From assembly GCA_041391385.1 (NCBI GenBank), contig JAWKOD010000002.1, positions 310,001 through 374,000 of the forward strand: a stretch of DNA of 64,000 nt, written 5' to 3'. Origin of the DNA: CANIGN01 sp041391385 (GTDB lineage Bacteria; Bdellovibrionota; UBA2428). Positions 34,333 to 43,297 of this stretch are shown in pieces. The notes below the pieces were generated by a model, which did not search any database, had not been told where the DNA came from, and saw only the letters and a program-made list of their open reading frames with translations. Both the position numbers and the translations under genes were made by a program. Numbering within the stretch: the stretch's first letter is position 1; every line of letters begins with the position of its first letter.

Positions 34333-34380
34333 TGCCTGGTCCCATGATATGGAACGTTGGTTGCGGGGCCAGCTTTTTTC
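34333..34380 (+). ncRNA. candidate small RNA of about 48 nt
   Basis: From the predicted start near 34333, a transcript would run into a hairpin formed by CTGGTCCC (34336-34343) and GGGGCCAG (34365-34372), 8 pairs with one wobble, then C and six T (34374-34379). That is a complete promoter-terminator unit in 83 bases between two leftward genes. A frame MIWNVGCGASFFLRSNQN starting in the loop has no Shine-Dalgarno and would read through the terminator, so a peptide is unlikely. The 21-base loop (34344-34364) could be the seed region. Function unknown. Confidence 0.45.
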
Positions 34381-34423
34381 TCCGAAGCAATCAAAATTAA
34401 TTACAAGATCAAATCCAAAAAAC

Positions 34424-35824
34424 CTAAATTAGAGCCTGCCAGTGAGCAAAGTTTCTATGAGCCCTGGTCACCATTTTTGATTTTTTTTCTTTATCGCGCT
34501 CTTCAATTCCATTGAGTGGAACAAGTCCCCAGTTCATTCCTGTGGGCTGAAAGTTTTTTACTTTCCCATTCACAACATAATTAAGAAGCGCGCCCATTGC
34601 TGTGGTTGCTGGAGGAGGGGGAAGTTTGCTCCCTCCACTTTTAAGCGCAAAGGCGATAGAAATGCCCGCATAAGCGCCCATGGCGGTGCTTTCCATGTAG
34701 CCTTCAACACCTGTGATTTGTCCTGCAAAATAAAGAGCTGGGATTTTTTTGAGTCTTAAGTTCTCATCTAACAAGATCGGTGAGTTGATAAAGGTATTTC
34801 TATGCAGACTTCCAAGGCGGTAGAATTTTGCATTTTCTAGTCCAGGAATAAGTTTAAAAACCTTTTCTTGCTCGGGGTATTTGAGTTTTGTTTGAAAGCC
34901 AACCATGTTCCAGGCTCGCCCCTCTTTGTCTTCAGAGCGAAGTTGCACAACAGCGTAGGGTCTTTCGTTGGTTCTGGGGTCACTCAGTCCAACAGGTTTC
35001 ATGGGACCAAAGGCAAGAGTCTTGCGGCCTCGTTCCAGCATAGCTTCGATGGGCTGGCAGCCTTGAAAGTAAACCATCTTATTGAGACCCACTTCAAAGT
35101 CATGAGCTTGCACTTTTTCTGCAGCGGTCAATGCGTCGATGAATTTATAATATTGTTCTTCGTTCATAGGACAGTTGAGATAATCGCCGTCCGGGTTTTC
35201 TTCGGTCGTTCCCTTGTCTCTTCTGTTCTGCAAAAAAGCGATGTCGCGATTGATACTCTCGCTCGCAATAATAGGAGCAATGGCATCAAAGAAATAAAGG
35301 TTGCCCCCGATATGTGGGGTCAAGCTTTTGACAAGATCTTCGCCACTCAAAGGCCCAGTTGCAAGCACAACCGGTTTAAGTCCTTGAGACCCTCCGTGCA
35401 TGAGTTCTTCGTAATGAGTAACTTCGGCATTTATTAGCTCGATAAGGGGGTTGTGGGATATTTTATCAGTTATAAATTGGCTAAAAGCCTCTCTGTCTAC
35501 GGCTAATGAAAGACCGGCTGGGATTTTTGATTGCTCAGCAGCTTCAATAATTAGAGAGTTTAGATTTTTCAGTTCAGTTTTGAGCAATTGAGGCGCGGAT
35601 TCTGCGTCCGTGCTTTTAAAGCTATTGCTACAAACTAGTTCAGCGAATTTAGCTGTTGAATGCGCGGGAGTTGTCTTTTGGGGACGTTGTTCAATAAGCG
35701 CCACTCGAATGCCACGCTTAGCAAGCTGCCAGGCGCACTCTGATCCTGCGAGTCCTGCACCTACGACGATTACTTGAGCCTGAGATTTCTTCAGGGCTGA
35801 GCTAAGTTCCTTGCTATCTGTCAT
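34424..35824 (-). CDS. trmFO: TrmFO, folate-dependent tRNA (uracil-54-C5) methyltransferase
   Basis: FAD- and methylenetetrahydrofolate-dependent enzyme that makes ribothymidine at tRNA position 54. The 466-residue protein has the N-terminal dinucleotide fold VVGAGLAGSECAWQLAKRG, the family-specific PAHSTAKFAELVCSNSFKS, DREAFSQFI, VLATGPLSG, YFFDAIAPII, CPMNEEQYYKFIDAL, QGCQPIEAMLERGRKTLAFGPMKPVGL and AGQITGVEGYMESTAMG. The protein is a little longer at both ends than typical. It stands alone, with tolQ divergent. Confidence 0.96.
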   Translation of the reverse strand: MTDSKELSSALKKSQAQVIVVGAGLAGSECAWQLAKRGIRVALIEQRPQKTTPAHSTAKFAELVCSNSFKSTDAESAPQLLKTELKNLNSLIIEAAEQSKIPAGLSLAVDREAFSQFITDKISHNPLIELINAEVTHYEELMHGGSQGLKPVVLATGPLSGEDLVKSLTPHIGGNLYFFDAIAPIIASESINRDIAFLQNRRDKGTTEENPDGDYLNCPMNEEQYYKFIDALTAAEKVQAHDFEVGLNKMVYFQGCQPIEAMLERGRKTLAFGPMKPVGLSDPRTNERPYAVVQLRSEDKEGRAWNMVGFQTKLKYPEQEKVFKLIPGLENAKFYRLGSLHRNTFINSPILLDENLRLKKIPALYFAGQITGVEGYMESTAMGAYAGISIAFALKSGGSKLPPPPATTAMGALLNYVVNGKVKNFQPTGMNWGLVPLNGIEERDKEKKSKMVTRAHRNFAHWQALI

Positions 35825-35914
35825 TGTTTTAGCAAGCTATCGCGATGCATTAGCTTCCTCAAGGACTTTAAAAATAGCAGGGTCGATTGGGATGAGATCA
35901 CTGACAGCTTTGCT

Positions 35915-36607
35915 ATGATAAAGCTTATGTCAATTGTAGATATCATCACAGGAACGGGCCTTGTCGTTAAATTTGTTCTTTTTCTTTTGGTCTTAGCCTC
36001 GATTATTTCGTGGACGATTATTTTTTCAAAACTCTCAGTATTTCGGGTGCTTAGGAAAGATACCGATAAATTCTTAGAAAAGTTTTGGAAGGGCAAGAGT
36101 CTCGATGCAATATATCGCGATACAAGTGAGCTGAATCAAAGCCCTCTTTCGAATATCTTTCGTTCTGCTTACCAGGAGTTTGCAAAGGTAAGCTCCAAAA
36201 AAGATGCCGAGAAAGATGGTGGCGTTGAGGACCTCCTTCATATCGGAATGGATAATGTGGAACGAGTGCTCAAGAAATCTGCTATCAACGAAGCTTTGCG
36301 AGTTGAAAGTTTACTGATTTATCTTGCGATGATTGCAAACGCTGCTCCCTTCATCGGTCTTTTTGGAACAGTGTGGGGAATTATGGATGCGTTCTTACAG
36401 ATGGGTCAAGGTGGTGGATCTACTTTAGACAAGGTTGGCCCTGGTATTGCCGAAGCTCTTGTAGCTACAGCAGTAGGATTGGCCGCAGCGATTCCAGCTT
36501 CTCTTTTTTACAACAGCTTTTTATCACGCGCTAAGATTGCACGTGTCGAAATGGAGAGCTTTTGTATCGACTTTGTTAACATCTTGAAACGCTCAACAAT
36601 TAACTAG
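35915..36607 (+). CDS. tolQ: TolQ proton channel subunit
   Basis: A 230-residue inner-membrane protein of the MotA/TolQ/ExbB family with three transmembrane helices: one near 15-38, two in the C-terminal half (APFIGLFGTVWGIMDAF and ALVATAVGLAAAIPASLFYN, with the conserved Thr and Pro of the proton path). With TolR it uses the proton gradient to drive TolA, keeping the envelope together during division. An in-frame ATG at 35927 is an alternative start; neither has a strong ribosome site. It heads tolQ-R-A-B. Confidence 0.93.
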   Translation: MIKLMSIVDIITGTGLVVKFVLFLLVLASIISWTIIFSKLSVFRVLRKDTDKFLEKFWKGKSLDAIYRDTSELNQSPLSNIFRSAYQEFAKVSSKKDAEKDGGVEDLLHIGMDNVERVLKKSAINEALRVESLLIYLAMIANAAPFIGLFGTVWGIMDAFLQMGQGGGSTLDKVGPGIAEALVATAVGLAAAIPASLFYNSFLSRAKIARVEMESFCIDFVNILKRSTIN

Positions 36608-36637
36608 TTTTTTATTCCATTAGAAAGGGAGCGAGTT

Positions 36638-37060
36638 ATGGCATTTGAAATGGGTAGCGGCGGGCCTGGCGAGAGTCCGCTTTCGGAAATAAACATTATT
36701 CCATTGGTGGATGTGATGTTGGTTCTTTTGATTATTACAATGATTACGAGTCCGTTTTTGGAACAAGGGGTAAATGTCGATCTTCCTAAAGCAGATGGAC
36801 AAGGTTTACGCAAAGACGTTACAGAAGATGAACCTGTTATTTTGTATGTTACAAAAGGCGGGAATATCCGAATGGGAAAAATTCCAGTTCTTCGTGATGA
36901 ACTTGCCAAGAAACTTTTAACTGTTTTTAAGAATAGAAAAAACAAAGAGGTTTTTGTTCGAGCCGATAAAAACGTTCCTTACGGAGCTGTAGCGCAGGTA
37001 ATGGCAATTGTTCAGGCGGCCGGAATAGATCGAGTAGGCTTAGTAACCCAGAATGACTGA
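36638..37060 (+). CDS. tolR: TolR proton channel subunit
   Basis: A 140-residue ExbD/TolR-family protein with one transmembrane helix (about 18-38) in the segment INIIPLVDVMLVLLIITMIT, whose Asp is the proton carrier. The periplasmic domain has YGAVAQVMAIVQAAGIDRVGLVTQ. AAAGGGAG lies before the ATG. It follows tolQ by 30 bases and overlaps the next gene by 8. Confidence 0.94.
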   Translation: MAFEMGSGGPGESPLSEINIIPLVDVMLVLLIITMITSPFLEQGVNVDLPKADGQGLRKDVTEDEPVILYVTKGGNIRMGKIPVLRDELAKKLLTVFKNRKNKEVFVRADKNVPYGAVAQVMAIVQAAGIDRVGLVTQND

Positions 37061-37862
37061 GTTTGGAAAGTCGCCTCAACCTTCGAATTTTACTTCGATT
37101 GGATTTAGGTTTTCCTTGTTGCTTCATGCAACACTTGTTCTTTGGCTCCTAGCTCATTGGGCCGCAGAATCTTTTATGAATTCGCATGATGACGAGGCTA
37201 ATAAAAAGCTTCGTCCTAAAAAATCTATTCGAGTGGATGTTGTTGATTTGCCCAACCTTAAATTTAATGAGCTACATAAGGTCGATCTTACAAAAGAAGT
37301 GCAAAAAACAGTGGTGACTGAAAAGCCGAAGGAGGAGGTTGTTGTTACACCTCCCAAGTCGAATCCGAATGCCATGAAACTTCCCTCCAATAAAAAAGAA
37401 AAAACGGCCTCAGCCAAACGCCTCGAAGAAATTCAGAAAAACATACGCGCCGAGGCTAAACGCCAAGAAATTTTAAATAAGTATAAAAATCAGCAAAAAC
37501 AACAAGTAGAGGAAGACGCTCGACCAGCCCTTGGGGGAAATATACTTTCCAAAGGCGGCTCTGTGCAGGGAGATGTTGCTAACGAAGCTGACGAGTTTAC
37601 TGCTACAGTCCAAACACACGTAAGAAAATTTTGGAAGGCGCCTCCTTGGGCTGCCGGCCAAAATTACAAAGTAAGAGTTGTTGTGAAGATTGCTCCAAAT
37701 GGGCGCGTACTTTCTAAAATGATATTGCGCTCAAGTGGGCGACCAGAATTTGATGCGAGTGCCATGGAAGCGGTCGAGGCAGCAGATCCATTTCCGGCAC
37801 CACCAGAGTTTTTTAAACGAATAATTATGAATGAGGGGATAGAATGCGGATTTCCAGATTAG
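37053..37862 (+). CDS. tolA: TolA/TonB-like energy transducer
   Basis: A 269-residue protein with one N-terminal transmembrane helix (FRFSLLLHATLVLWLLAHWA, about 19-38), a long Lys/Glu/Ala-rich linker with predicted helix (about 85-150, short for TolA) and a C-terminal TonB/TolA domain (VVVKIAPNGRVLSKMILRSSGRPEFDASAMEAV). Position between tolR and tolB makes TolA the best name. It spans the periplasm to link TolQR to TolB or the outer membrane. It overlaps tolB by 19 bases. Confidence 0.88.
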   Translation: MTEFGKSPQPSNFTSIGFRFSLLLHATLVLWLLAHWAAESFMNSHDDEANKKLRPKKSIRVDVVDLPNLKFNELHKVDLTKEVQKTVVTEKPKEEVVVTPPKSNPNAMKLPSNKKEKTASAKRLEEIQKNIRAEAKRQEILNKYKNQQKQQVEEDARPALGGNILSKGGSVQGDVANEADEFTATVQTHVRKFWKAPPWAAGQNYKVRVVVKIAPNGRVLSKMILRSSGRPEFDASAMEAVEAADPFPAPPEFFKRIIMNEGIECGFPD

Positions 37863-39295
37863 TAAAAATTACATCCATTATGTTTAGCGGAGCTCTTTTG
37901 GCTCAAGAACAAGAGCCATTAATGCCGCCACAAATTGAGACCCAGTCGGATATAAGCGTAGCTCCACCTTCTGCTCTTACAGACGCAAGAGTTGGCGAGC
38001 TTTCATTGACGGGACCTTCTCCGGCATCAACCCAAAGTTCTTCGCCTCGTATATTTGTGCCTATTGGAACACCAAACTTTAAAAAAGTTTCTTTGGGTAT
38101 AGAAAAAACAAAGGGGAATTCAGTTCTCGCTAAAGTTTTTTATCAAACTCTAGTCTCTGACATGCTCTACACGGATTTATTTGATTTGGTAGATGAGAAG
38201 AAAATGCCATCAACTCCATCGTTTCAGGTGGGAGCGTTTTCCTGGAATCCCTATCGTGCAGCCGGCATGAGCTATCTTATCAAAAGTAGTATTGATGTTA
38301 AGGGAGGAGCTGTAGAGGCTGAGGTCAGGCTTTATGATGTAAATAAGGGCGTACAAATCTCTGGAAAACGCTATCCCTTTAAATCACGCATTGATGAGGC
38401 TCCAAGAGAATTAGCGAACTTTTCTGGAAATGAATTGATGAGTGTCTTAACGGGCGAAGAAGGCGTTTTTAGAACCCGAATGCTCATGAGTTGTGGTGGA
38501 AGAAATAAAGAAATCTACATTATGGATTTTGACGGCGAAAATGTTAAGCCACTAACACGAGATAGAAACTTTGCTCTTTCTCCTTCTTGGGCACCAGACG
38601 GGAATCGCATTATTTTTACTTCTTATAAGCCTGCTGTGAAAGGTGGTTTTACCAACCCCAACCTTTATACCTACAATGTTGCTACAAACAAAAGAGAGTT
38701 AGTAACGGCCGCTCGTGGAATTAATTCAGGTGCTGTCTTTCACCCAACCAAAAATCAAATTGCTTATACCTATTCTAATAATGGCAAACCTGAAATTTTC
38801 ATGCTCGATTTAGCTGCTAAAACTCGAGTGGCTCTTACAAAGACAATGTTCTTTAGTATTGAGCCTGCATGGTCTCCGGATGGAAGCCGTTTAGCTTATT
38901 CAAGTTCTAAAACAGGAAAGCCTCATATTTATGTTGCTGCGGCTGATGGTAGTGGCGCTAAGCAGTTAACTTTTGCAGGAGTTTATAATAGTTCTCCAAG
39001 ATGGTCTCCAAAGGGCGACAAAATAGTATTCTCGGGACAAGAAAACTTAAAAAACAATTTTAATATTTTCATGATCGATCCGAATGGTTCGAATTTAGTC
39101 AGATTAACGGATGGTAAGACCTCTTCTGAAAACCCAGCCTTTAGTCCAGATGGACGACATATTGCTTTTTCAAGCAACCAAGGTGGTGTGTATCAGATTT
39201 ATGTAATGGCTCTTCACAGTGGAAGAGTAAGTAGGGCTTTAACTCCAAGATCTCTTGGAGACTGCAAGCAACCTGCTTGGTCTCCAAGAATGTAG
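37844..39295 (+). CDS. tolB: TolB periplasmic beta-propeller
   Basis: A 483-residue exported protein. An N-terminal alpha/beta domain (about 80-195) is followed by a six-bladed WD40-like propeller with repeated pattern (AWSPDGSRLAYSS, RWSPKGDKIVFSG, AFSPDGRHIAFSS). TolB binds Pal and TolA. The mature N-terminus has a low-complexity stretch before the domain. No pal gene follows, which is the usual arrangement; a convergent gene begins instead. Confidence 0.95.
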   Translation: MRISRLVKITSIMFSGALLAQEQEPLMPPQIETQSDISVAPPSALTDARVGELSLTGPSPASTQSSSPRIFVPIGTPNFKKVSLGIEKTKGNSVLAKVFYQTLVSDMLYTDLFDLVDEKKMPSTPSFQVGAFSWNPYRAAGMSYLIKSSIDVKGGAVEAEVRLYDVNKGVQISGKRYPFKSRIDEAPRELANFSGNELMSVLTGEEGVFRTRMLMSCGGRNKEIYIMDFDGENVKPLTRDRNFALSPSWAPDGNRIIFTSYKPAVKGGFTNPNLYTYNVATNKRELVTAARGINSGAVFHPTKNQIAYTYSNNGKPEIFMLDLAAKTRVALTKTMFFSIEPAWSPDGSRLAYSSSKTGKPHIYVAAADGSGAKQLTFAGVYNSSPRWSPKGDKIVFSGQENLKNNFNIFMIDPNGSNLVRLTDGKTSSENPAFSPDGRHIAFSSNQGGVYQIYVMALHSGRVSRALTPRSLGDCKQPAWSPRM

Positions 39296-39314
39296 TTGTT
39301 ATTAGCTTTACTCT

Positions 39315-40766
39315 TTAAGGTTTGAGACCATGCGCAGTCGGTTGTTTTTGAAGTCTTTCAATTTCTTTTATGGCGCCAAGACCTTCTCTAGAGGTTTTAA
39401 ATAATCTACTCACAGCATCTCCGGCACTTAGCTTTCCACTTGTGACTTCTTCAATTGTAGCAATGGCTGCAGCATCTACACTCGAGCAAGTATCAGCGCT
39501 TTTAGCGAGAGCTTCTTGAAGCCGTTTTAATGCTCTTACTTCGTTGGCTTTGTTTTGGAGTGAGTTTGCTTCCTTTGATTTTTCAGCAAGCACAAGTTCT
39601 TTTGCTTTTTTGTAGCTATTGATTTCTTGTTGTTGGGTTTCTAGAAGAGCAATAAGTGCTTTGGCTTTGCTAATGCTTCCTTCGAGATAGTCATTGAGTT
39701 GAGTTTCGAGTTGTTCACTTGCAAGAAAAGCAGCTTGATCACTGGAGAATTTTTTGTCTTTCATGCTTTCTTTAACCTGAGAATTTACGATTCTCAATTT
39801 TGCGAGACTTATTATTTCTGCTGCAGGCGAACTGAGTGCGATTCCTTCTAGTCCATTAAGGCCGACTTGTTCTTGAAGATACTTTGCCACTTCTGAAGAT
39901 ATTCCTTTTACAAATTTGCCATTACTTAGTCTTATGGCACTCACTTGTGGAAAGACTCCATTTGGAGCAATTGCTTTTAAAAAGGTGCTATTAAATGGGT
40001 GTCCTCCGTCTAGGAGATTGTCCGTTTCTCGACCTGCGTTTTTAGACGCTTGGCTCACATCATCTAAGAGTGTTGGGTTTAATAAAAGTGTGAGTGTAAG
40101 TTTTTCTTTGTCTTTGTCACTTAAGTTTGCAGCCAGTTTTATTTGGCTCGAGCTTGTAAGATTTTCAACGAGAGTATCGCTCAATTTTTTGAAGACCCCA
40201 CTTGAAACGAGATCATCGAGCTCTTTTTGAGTTTTAACTTGTTGTTGTTCTGTGGGGCTTACTGCTTGCTTTAGCTTTGCAAGCTCTTCAAATGAACGCG
40301 TAAGATCAGCTTCAACGCTTGGGGCGTTAAGCGCTGATAGTTTCTTTTTAATCTTATCAATAAGTTCTTGAGCCTCTTTAGCTTTTTTTGCTCCTGATTC
40401 TGTGCAGACAGACAGTGCTTCTTTGCTGCTATCAAGGTTTCTAATGGACAGTTGTGTAGCTGTAATTTGTGCAGAGATTTCCGCGAGTCTTCTTTCGGCT
40501 TCTATGGTGCCAAGTTGGAATTGGCTATCTTGATCAGTTACTTTTTTTCGATCTTCAAGGCTTTGAGTTAAGGTATTTCGAGTTTCTTCTTGGCTTTTGA
40601 GGTCACTCTCTAGTTGTTTTCGTAATTCTTGAATACGAGAACTGATATTTACTGACTCTGATTTGTCATCGTTTCCTGCTGCAAGTGCAGCTTGAGTGCT
40701 GACTGAAGCTAGAAATAAAAGCGTAGTGGTAAAAAAAACATTTGTGCGAAATTGAAAAATTTTCAA
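39315..40766 (-). CDS. Exported coiled-coil protein of unknown function
   Basis: A 483-residue protein, mostly helical with long coiled coils (about 30-150 and 350-440, e.g. ISSRIQELRKQLESDLKSQE). I place the start at TTG 40766, because GAGGGGG lies 5 bases upstream and the signal peptide (FRTNVFFTTTLLFLASVSTQAALAA) then begins at the N-terminus; an ATG 63 bases upstream gives a misplaced signal. The middle part (about 215-330) has a globular look. No family is recognised. It converges on tolB and may work in the envelope, but nothing shows this. Confidence 0.7.
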   Translation of the reverse strand: MKIFQFRTNVFFTTTLLFLASVSTQAALAAGNDDKSESVNISSRIQELRKQLESDLKSQEETRNTLTQSLEDRKKVTDQDSQFQLGTIEAERRLAEISAQITATQLSIRNLDSSKEALSVCTESGAKKAKEAQELIDKIKKKLSALNAPSVEADLTRSFEELAKLKQAVSPTEQQQVKTQKELDDLVSSGVFKKLSDTLVENLTSSSQIKLAANLSDKDKEKLTLTLLLNPTLLDDVSQASKNAGRETDNLLDGGHPFNSTFLKAIAPNGVFPQVSAIRLSNGKFVKGISSEVAKYLQEQVGLNGLEGIALSSPAAEIISLAKLRIVNSQVKESMKDKKFSSDQAAFLASEQLETQLNDYLEGSISKAKALIALLETQQQEINSYKKAKELVLAEKSKEANSLQNKANEVRALKRLQEALAKSADTCSSVDAAAIATIEEVTSGKLSAGDAVSRLFKTSREGLGAIKEIERLQKQPTAHGLKP

Positions 40767-40924
40767 AAAGACCCCCTCTAAAATCTGTTTATAATGAGGT
40801 CCAGGCTGCAGTTTGTGTACCAAGCTCAAATTAACTCTGAAGCCATTCTGAGCTCTTTTTAGGTGTCTATTTTTTATACACAGGACTGATGTGTTAGCGA
40901 CTCATTTTGAGGTATCTTTATTCT

Positions 40925-41440
40925 GTGAAAATTCAAGCAGTAGATGTCTTGGTTATGGCTCCGAGTTTTATTGAAGAAGTTATGGAGGAGTCGCGTAATG
41001 TGGGGGTGGACCTTTCCCCTTTTGTGATCGATCACTTTTGTTTTCGTGTCGAAACTCAAGAGCAATACAGCTTTTATAAAAAAGATTTTGACTCTCTGGG
41101 GAAGCTTCTTTCTGAGGCCATAATTTCCGGTCGCCCGATATCAACCTATAAGTTAAATAAGCCGCTACAGGTTTTTAATAAAATTGTGCCGTGTATCGAG
41201 ATTCCCGCTCCTAAAGATGGGGCACCTTACCCCTTGGGATTAGAGCATATTGAGTGCGTTGTGCCAGAACCACTTACGGTTTTTATGCAGCGTTTTCCTC
41301 AGCTTAAGTTCAACTTGGGAGCGTTAAAAAACCCTATAAATCCTGAAATTGCCCTTAAATTACCCTCTGGTAGGAGCGTGAAATTCCACAATCAGACTCT
41401 AGAGCAAGTCATCGAGATCGAAAAGAAGTTGGGACTATGA
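40925..41440 (+). CDS. YecM-like VOC-fold protein
   Basis: A 171-residue protein of the YecM family (vicinal-oxygen-chelate fold). Recognisable parts are DHFCFRVETQEQY with the metal-type His, GRPISTYKLNKPLQ, CIEIPAPKDGAPYPLGLEHIECVV and the C-terminal SGRSVKFHNQTLEQVIEIEKKL. The biochemical role of YecM proteins is unknown. GTG 40925 is preferred over TTG 40907 because GAGG lies upstream; the true start is not certain. It precedes xseB by 12 bases in what looks like an operon to tlyA. Confidence 0.82.
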   Translation: MKIQAVDVLVMAPSFIEEVMEESRNVGVDLSPFVIDHFCFRVETQEQYSFYKKDFDSLGKLLSEAIISGRPISTYKLNKPLQVFNKIVPCIEIPAPKDGAPYPLGLEHIECVVPEPLTVFMQRFPQLKFNLGALKNPINPEIALKLPSGRSVKFHNQTLEQVIEIEKKLGL

Positions 41441-41452
41441 TACTTTGTCCCT

Positions 41453-41650
41453 GTGTTAGAGAATGATCTTAAAAAACTCGAAGAATTAGCTAAAAAACTC
41501 GAAGGCGAATTGCCATTAGAAGAAGCCCTTAAGAACTTTTCTGAAGGGGTGGAGCTTGTGCGAGCCTGCCAAAAAAAGATTCAAGAGGCAGAGCTTAAGG
41601 TAAAAGAAGTTTTAGAAAAAGACGGAACTCTTGTAGAAAAACCACTCTAG
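41453..41650 (+). CDS. xseB: Exodeoxyribonuclease VII small subunit
   Basis: A 65-residue helical protein: NDLKKLEELAKKLEGELPLEEALKNFSEGVELVRACQKKI matches the XseB hairpin, and the C-terminal tail EVLEKDGTL is typical. Several copies bind one XseA to degrade single-stranded DNA. xseA is not in the window. Start GTG 41453, between the YecM-like gene and ispA. Confidence 0.92.
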   Translation: MLENDLKKLEELAKKLEGELPLEEALKNFSEGVELVRACQKKIQEAELKVKEVLEKDGTLVEKPL

Positions 41651-41670
41651 GCACGGGTTTGAGAATAAAG

Positions 41671-42510
41671 ATGAAAGAATTACTTCAAAAAGCTGAATCA
41701 ATTATTCAAAAGGCAAAGACCCTGTGGATAAGGGATGGAAAACTACAGTGGTCTCCTGAACTTGTTGAGGCAGCACTCTATATTATGGACGGTGGTAAGG
41801 GAGCAAGACCTGCTTTGCTCCTCTGGTCTATGGAGGCAACGGCTAGAGTTGAAAGCCCTGACGCTGCTGACGAAAAGCTTGAAGCAACCTGTCTCGAATC
41901 TGCACTCGCTTTAGAGATGATACATGTTTACTCACTTGTGCACGATGATTTGCCTTCAATGGATAATGATGATTATAGAAGAGGAAAACTGACTCTTCAT
42001 AAAAAACATAGTGAGGCTTTTGCTGTTTTAACGGGTGACGCACTTTTAACGGGGGCCTTTGAAGTACTCACGCACGCAGTTACTTCGGATAGGGCGCGCG
42101 TCTTGTTGCTCAGAGAGCTTGCATTTGCTGCAGGTGGTGCAGGAATGATCGCAGGTCAGGTATGGGATATTGAGGCAGAAAAGTCAGGGAATATGGATCT
42201 GGATCTTTGGACCCGCATTCACGATGCCAAAACGGGTGCACTTTTTGGAGCCGCGCTCTCTATGGGATTTATACTTGGCTCAGATAATATAGCGGATGCG
42301 GACGTGGTAGATGCGCGCAACTGGGGTATTCGTCTCGGAAGATTGTTTCAAATTGTCGATGATAAGCTCGATAAGGGACCGTTTTATAAGAAATTAGGAG
42401 AAGAGGCTCTTGCGAAACTTTGCCAAAGGGAAGCCCAAGAGCTTAAGTCGAAAGCCGAATCTATTTGGGGCAACCCAACAGGATTAACTGAGATCTTAGA
42501 CTTTTTGTAA
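41671..42510 (+). CDS. ispA: Polyprenyl (farnesyl/geranyl) diphosphate synthase
   Basis: A 279-residue prenyl transferase that condenses IPP with allylic diphosphates. The first Asp-rich motif is DDLPSMDNDDYRRG and the second is QIVDDKLDKG; the GGKGARPALL segment and HKKHSEAFAVLTGDALLTGAFEVL are also family features. After the second motif the usual GKxxxxDxxxxKxTxPxxxG stretch is missing: KLDKGPFYKKLGEEALAKL leads straight to the terminal helices. It may be a short variant. ATG 41671 is used; TTG 41659 is an alternative. Confidence 0.88.
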   Translation: MKELLQKAESIIQKAKTLWIRDGKLQWSPELVEAALYIMDGGKGARPALLLWSMEATARVESPDAADEKLEATCLESALALEMIHVYSLVHDDLPSMDNDDYRRGKLTLHKKHSEAFAVLTGDALLTGAFEVLTHAVTSDRARVLLLRELAFAAGGAGMIAGQVWDIEAEKSGNMDLDLWTRIHDAKTGALFGAALSMGFILGSDNIADADVVDARNWGIRLGRLFQIVDDKLDKGPFYKKLGEEALAKLCQREAQELKSKAESIWGNPTGLTEILDFL

Positions 42511-42524
42511 ATAGAACTGCCTAA

Positions 42525-43297
42525 ATGCAAAAAAAAATGCGTGCTGATCAACTTTTAGTAGAGCAAAAAAAAGTGGAAACACGCAGCAAAGCGCAGGCCT
42601 TAATTCTTGCGGGCTGTGTTGAGTATTCTTCTCCTAAGGGTTGGTTAAAGGTTTCTAAAGCGGGTGATCAGCTTCTTGTGGATACTGAGCTCCGCATAGA
42701 CGATCCAAATTTAAAGGATGTAGGACGTGGGGCGCAGAAATTACGGGGAGCTTTCGAAAAGTGGCCTGAGCTAGAATCGAAAGCTCGAGAGGCTGTGGCT
42801 TTGGACATTGGTTCCAGCACGGGGGGCTTCACACAAGTACTTTTAGAAAAGGTGTAAAGCAAGTTATTGCTTTAGATGTGGGAACACATCAGCTCCATGA
42901 AAAATTAAGACGAGATGCACGTGTCATGAGTTTAGAGCAGACGCATGTTCTTAAGGTTGATGATGTTTTTTTTAAATTAAAAAAAATTGATTTCCCGTTT
43001 GCCCTTTTGGTGATGGATGTCAGCTTTATTTCGAGCACAAAAGTTATACGTCACGCGTATGGGTGGTTGGCTAAGGGCGGCTACTGGGTCATTTTAGTGA
43101 AACCTCAATTTGAGCTTGAACCCAAAAAACTTGTGCGAGGAATCGTTAAAAAGCCAGAATACCGAATAGAAGCGTTGGAATCTGTAATAAAGCTTGCCAA
43201 TGAGTTGGGCTGTTTTAAGGTGGTAGGACATATTGAAAGTCCCATTACGGGGACGGACGGAAATGTGGAGTATTTATTATGTCTCAAAAAAGAATAG
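42525..43297 (+). pseudogene. tlyA: TlyA-family rRNA 2'-O-methyltransferase (hemolysin A family), frameshifted
   Basis: TlyA proteins methylate 16S/23S rRNA riboses. The S4 domain (MRADQLLVEQKKVETRSKAQALILAG) is followed by the Rossmann methyltransferase start ALDIGSSTGGFTQVLLEK, which hits a stop at 42857 in the first frame. One frame over, GVKQVIALDVGTHQLHEKLR and LVMDVSFISSTKVIRHA, LVKPQFELE and SPITGTDGNVEYLL complete the protein to 43297. One A is missing in the A4 run 42847-42850; restored length is 774 bases, 257 residues. It lies 14 bases after ispA and overlaps the lipoprotein gene by 19. Confidence 0.9.

Noticed and set aside
34344..34397. 18-residue peptide in the candidate small RNA
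   Set aside because: No Shine-Dalgarno, and its frame continues past the terminator.
34868..35437. 189-codon frame opposite trmFO
   Set aside because: Antisense shadow of a clear TrmFO gene.
41659..41670. TTG start of ispA
   Set aside because: ATG 41671 gives the usual N-terminus; TTG has no better ribosome site.
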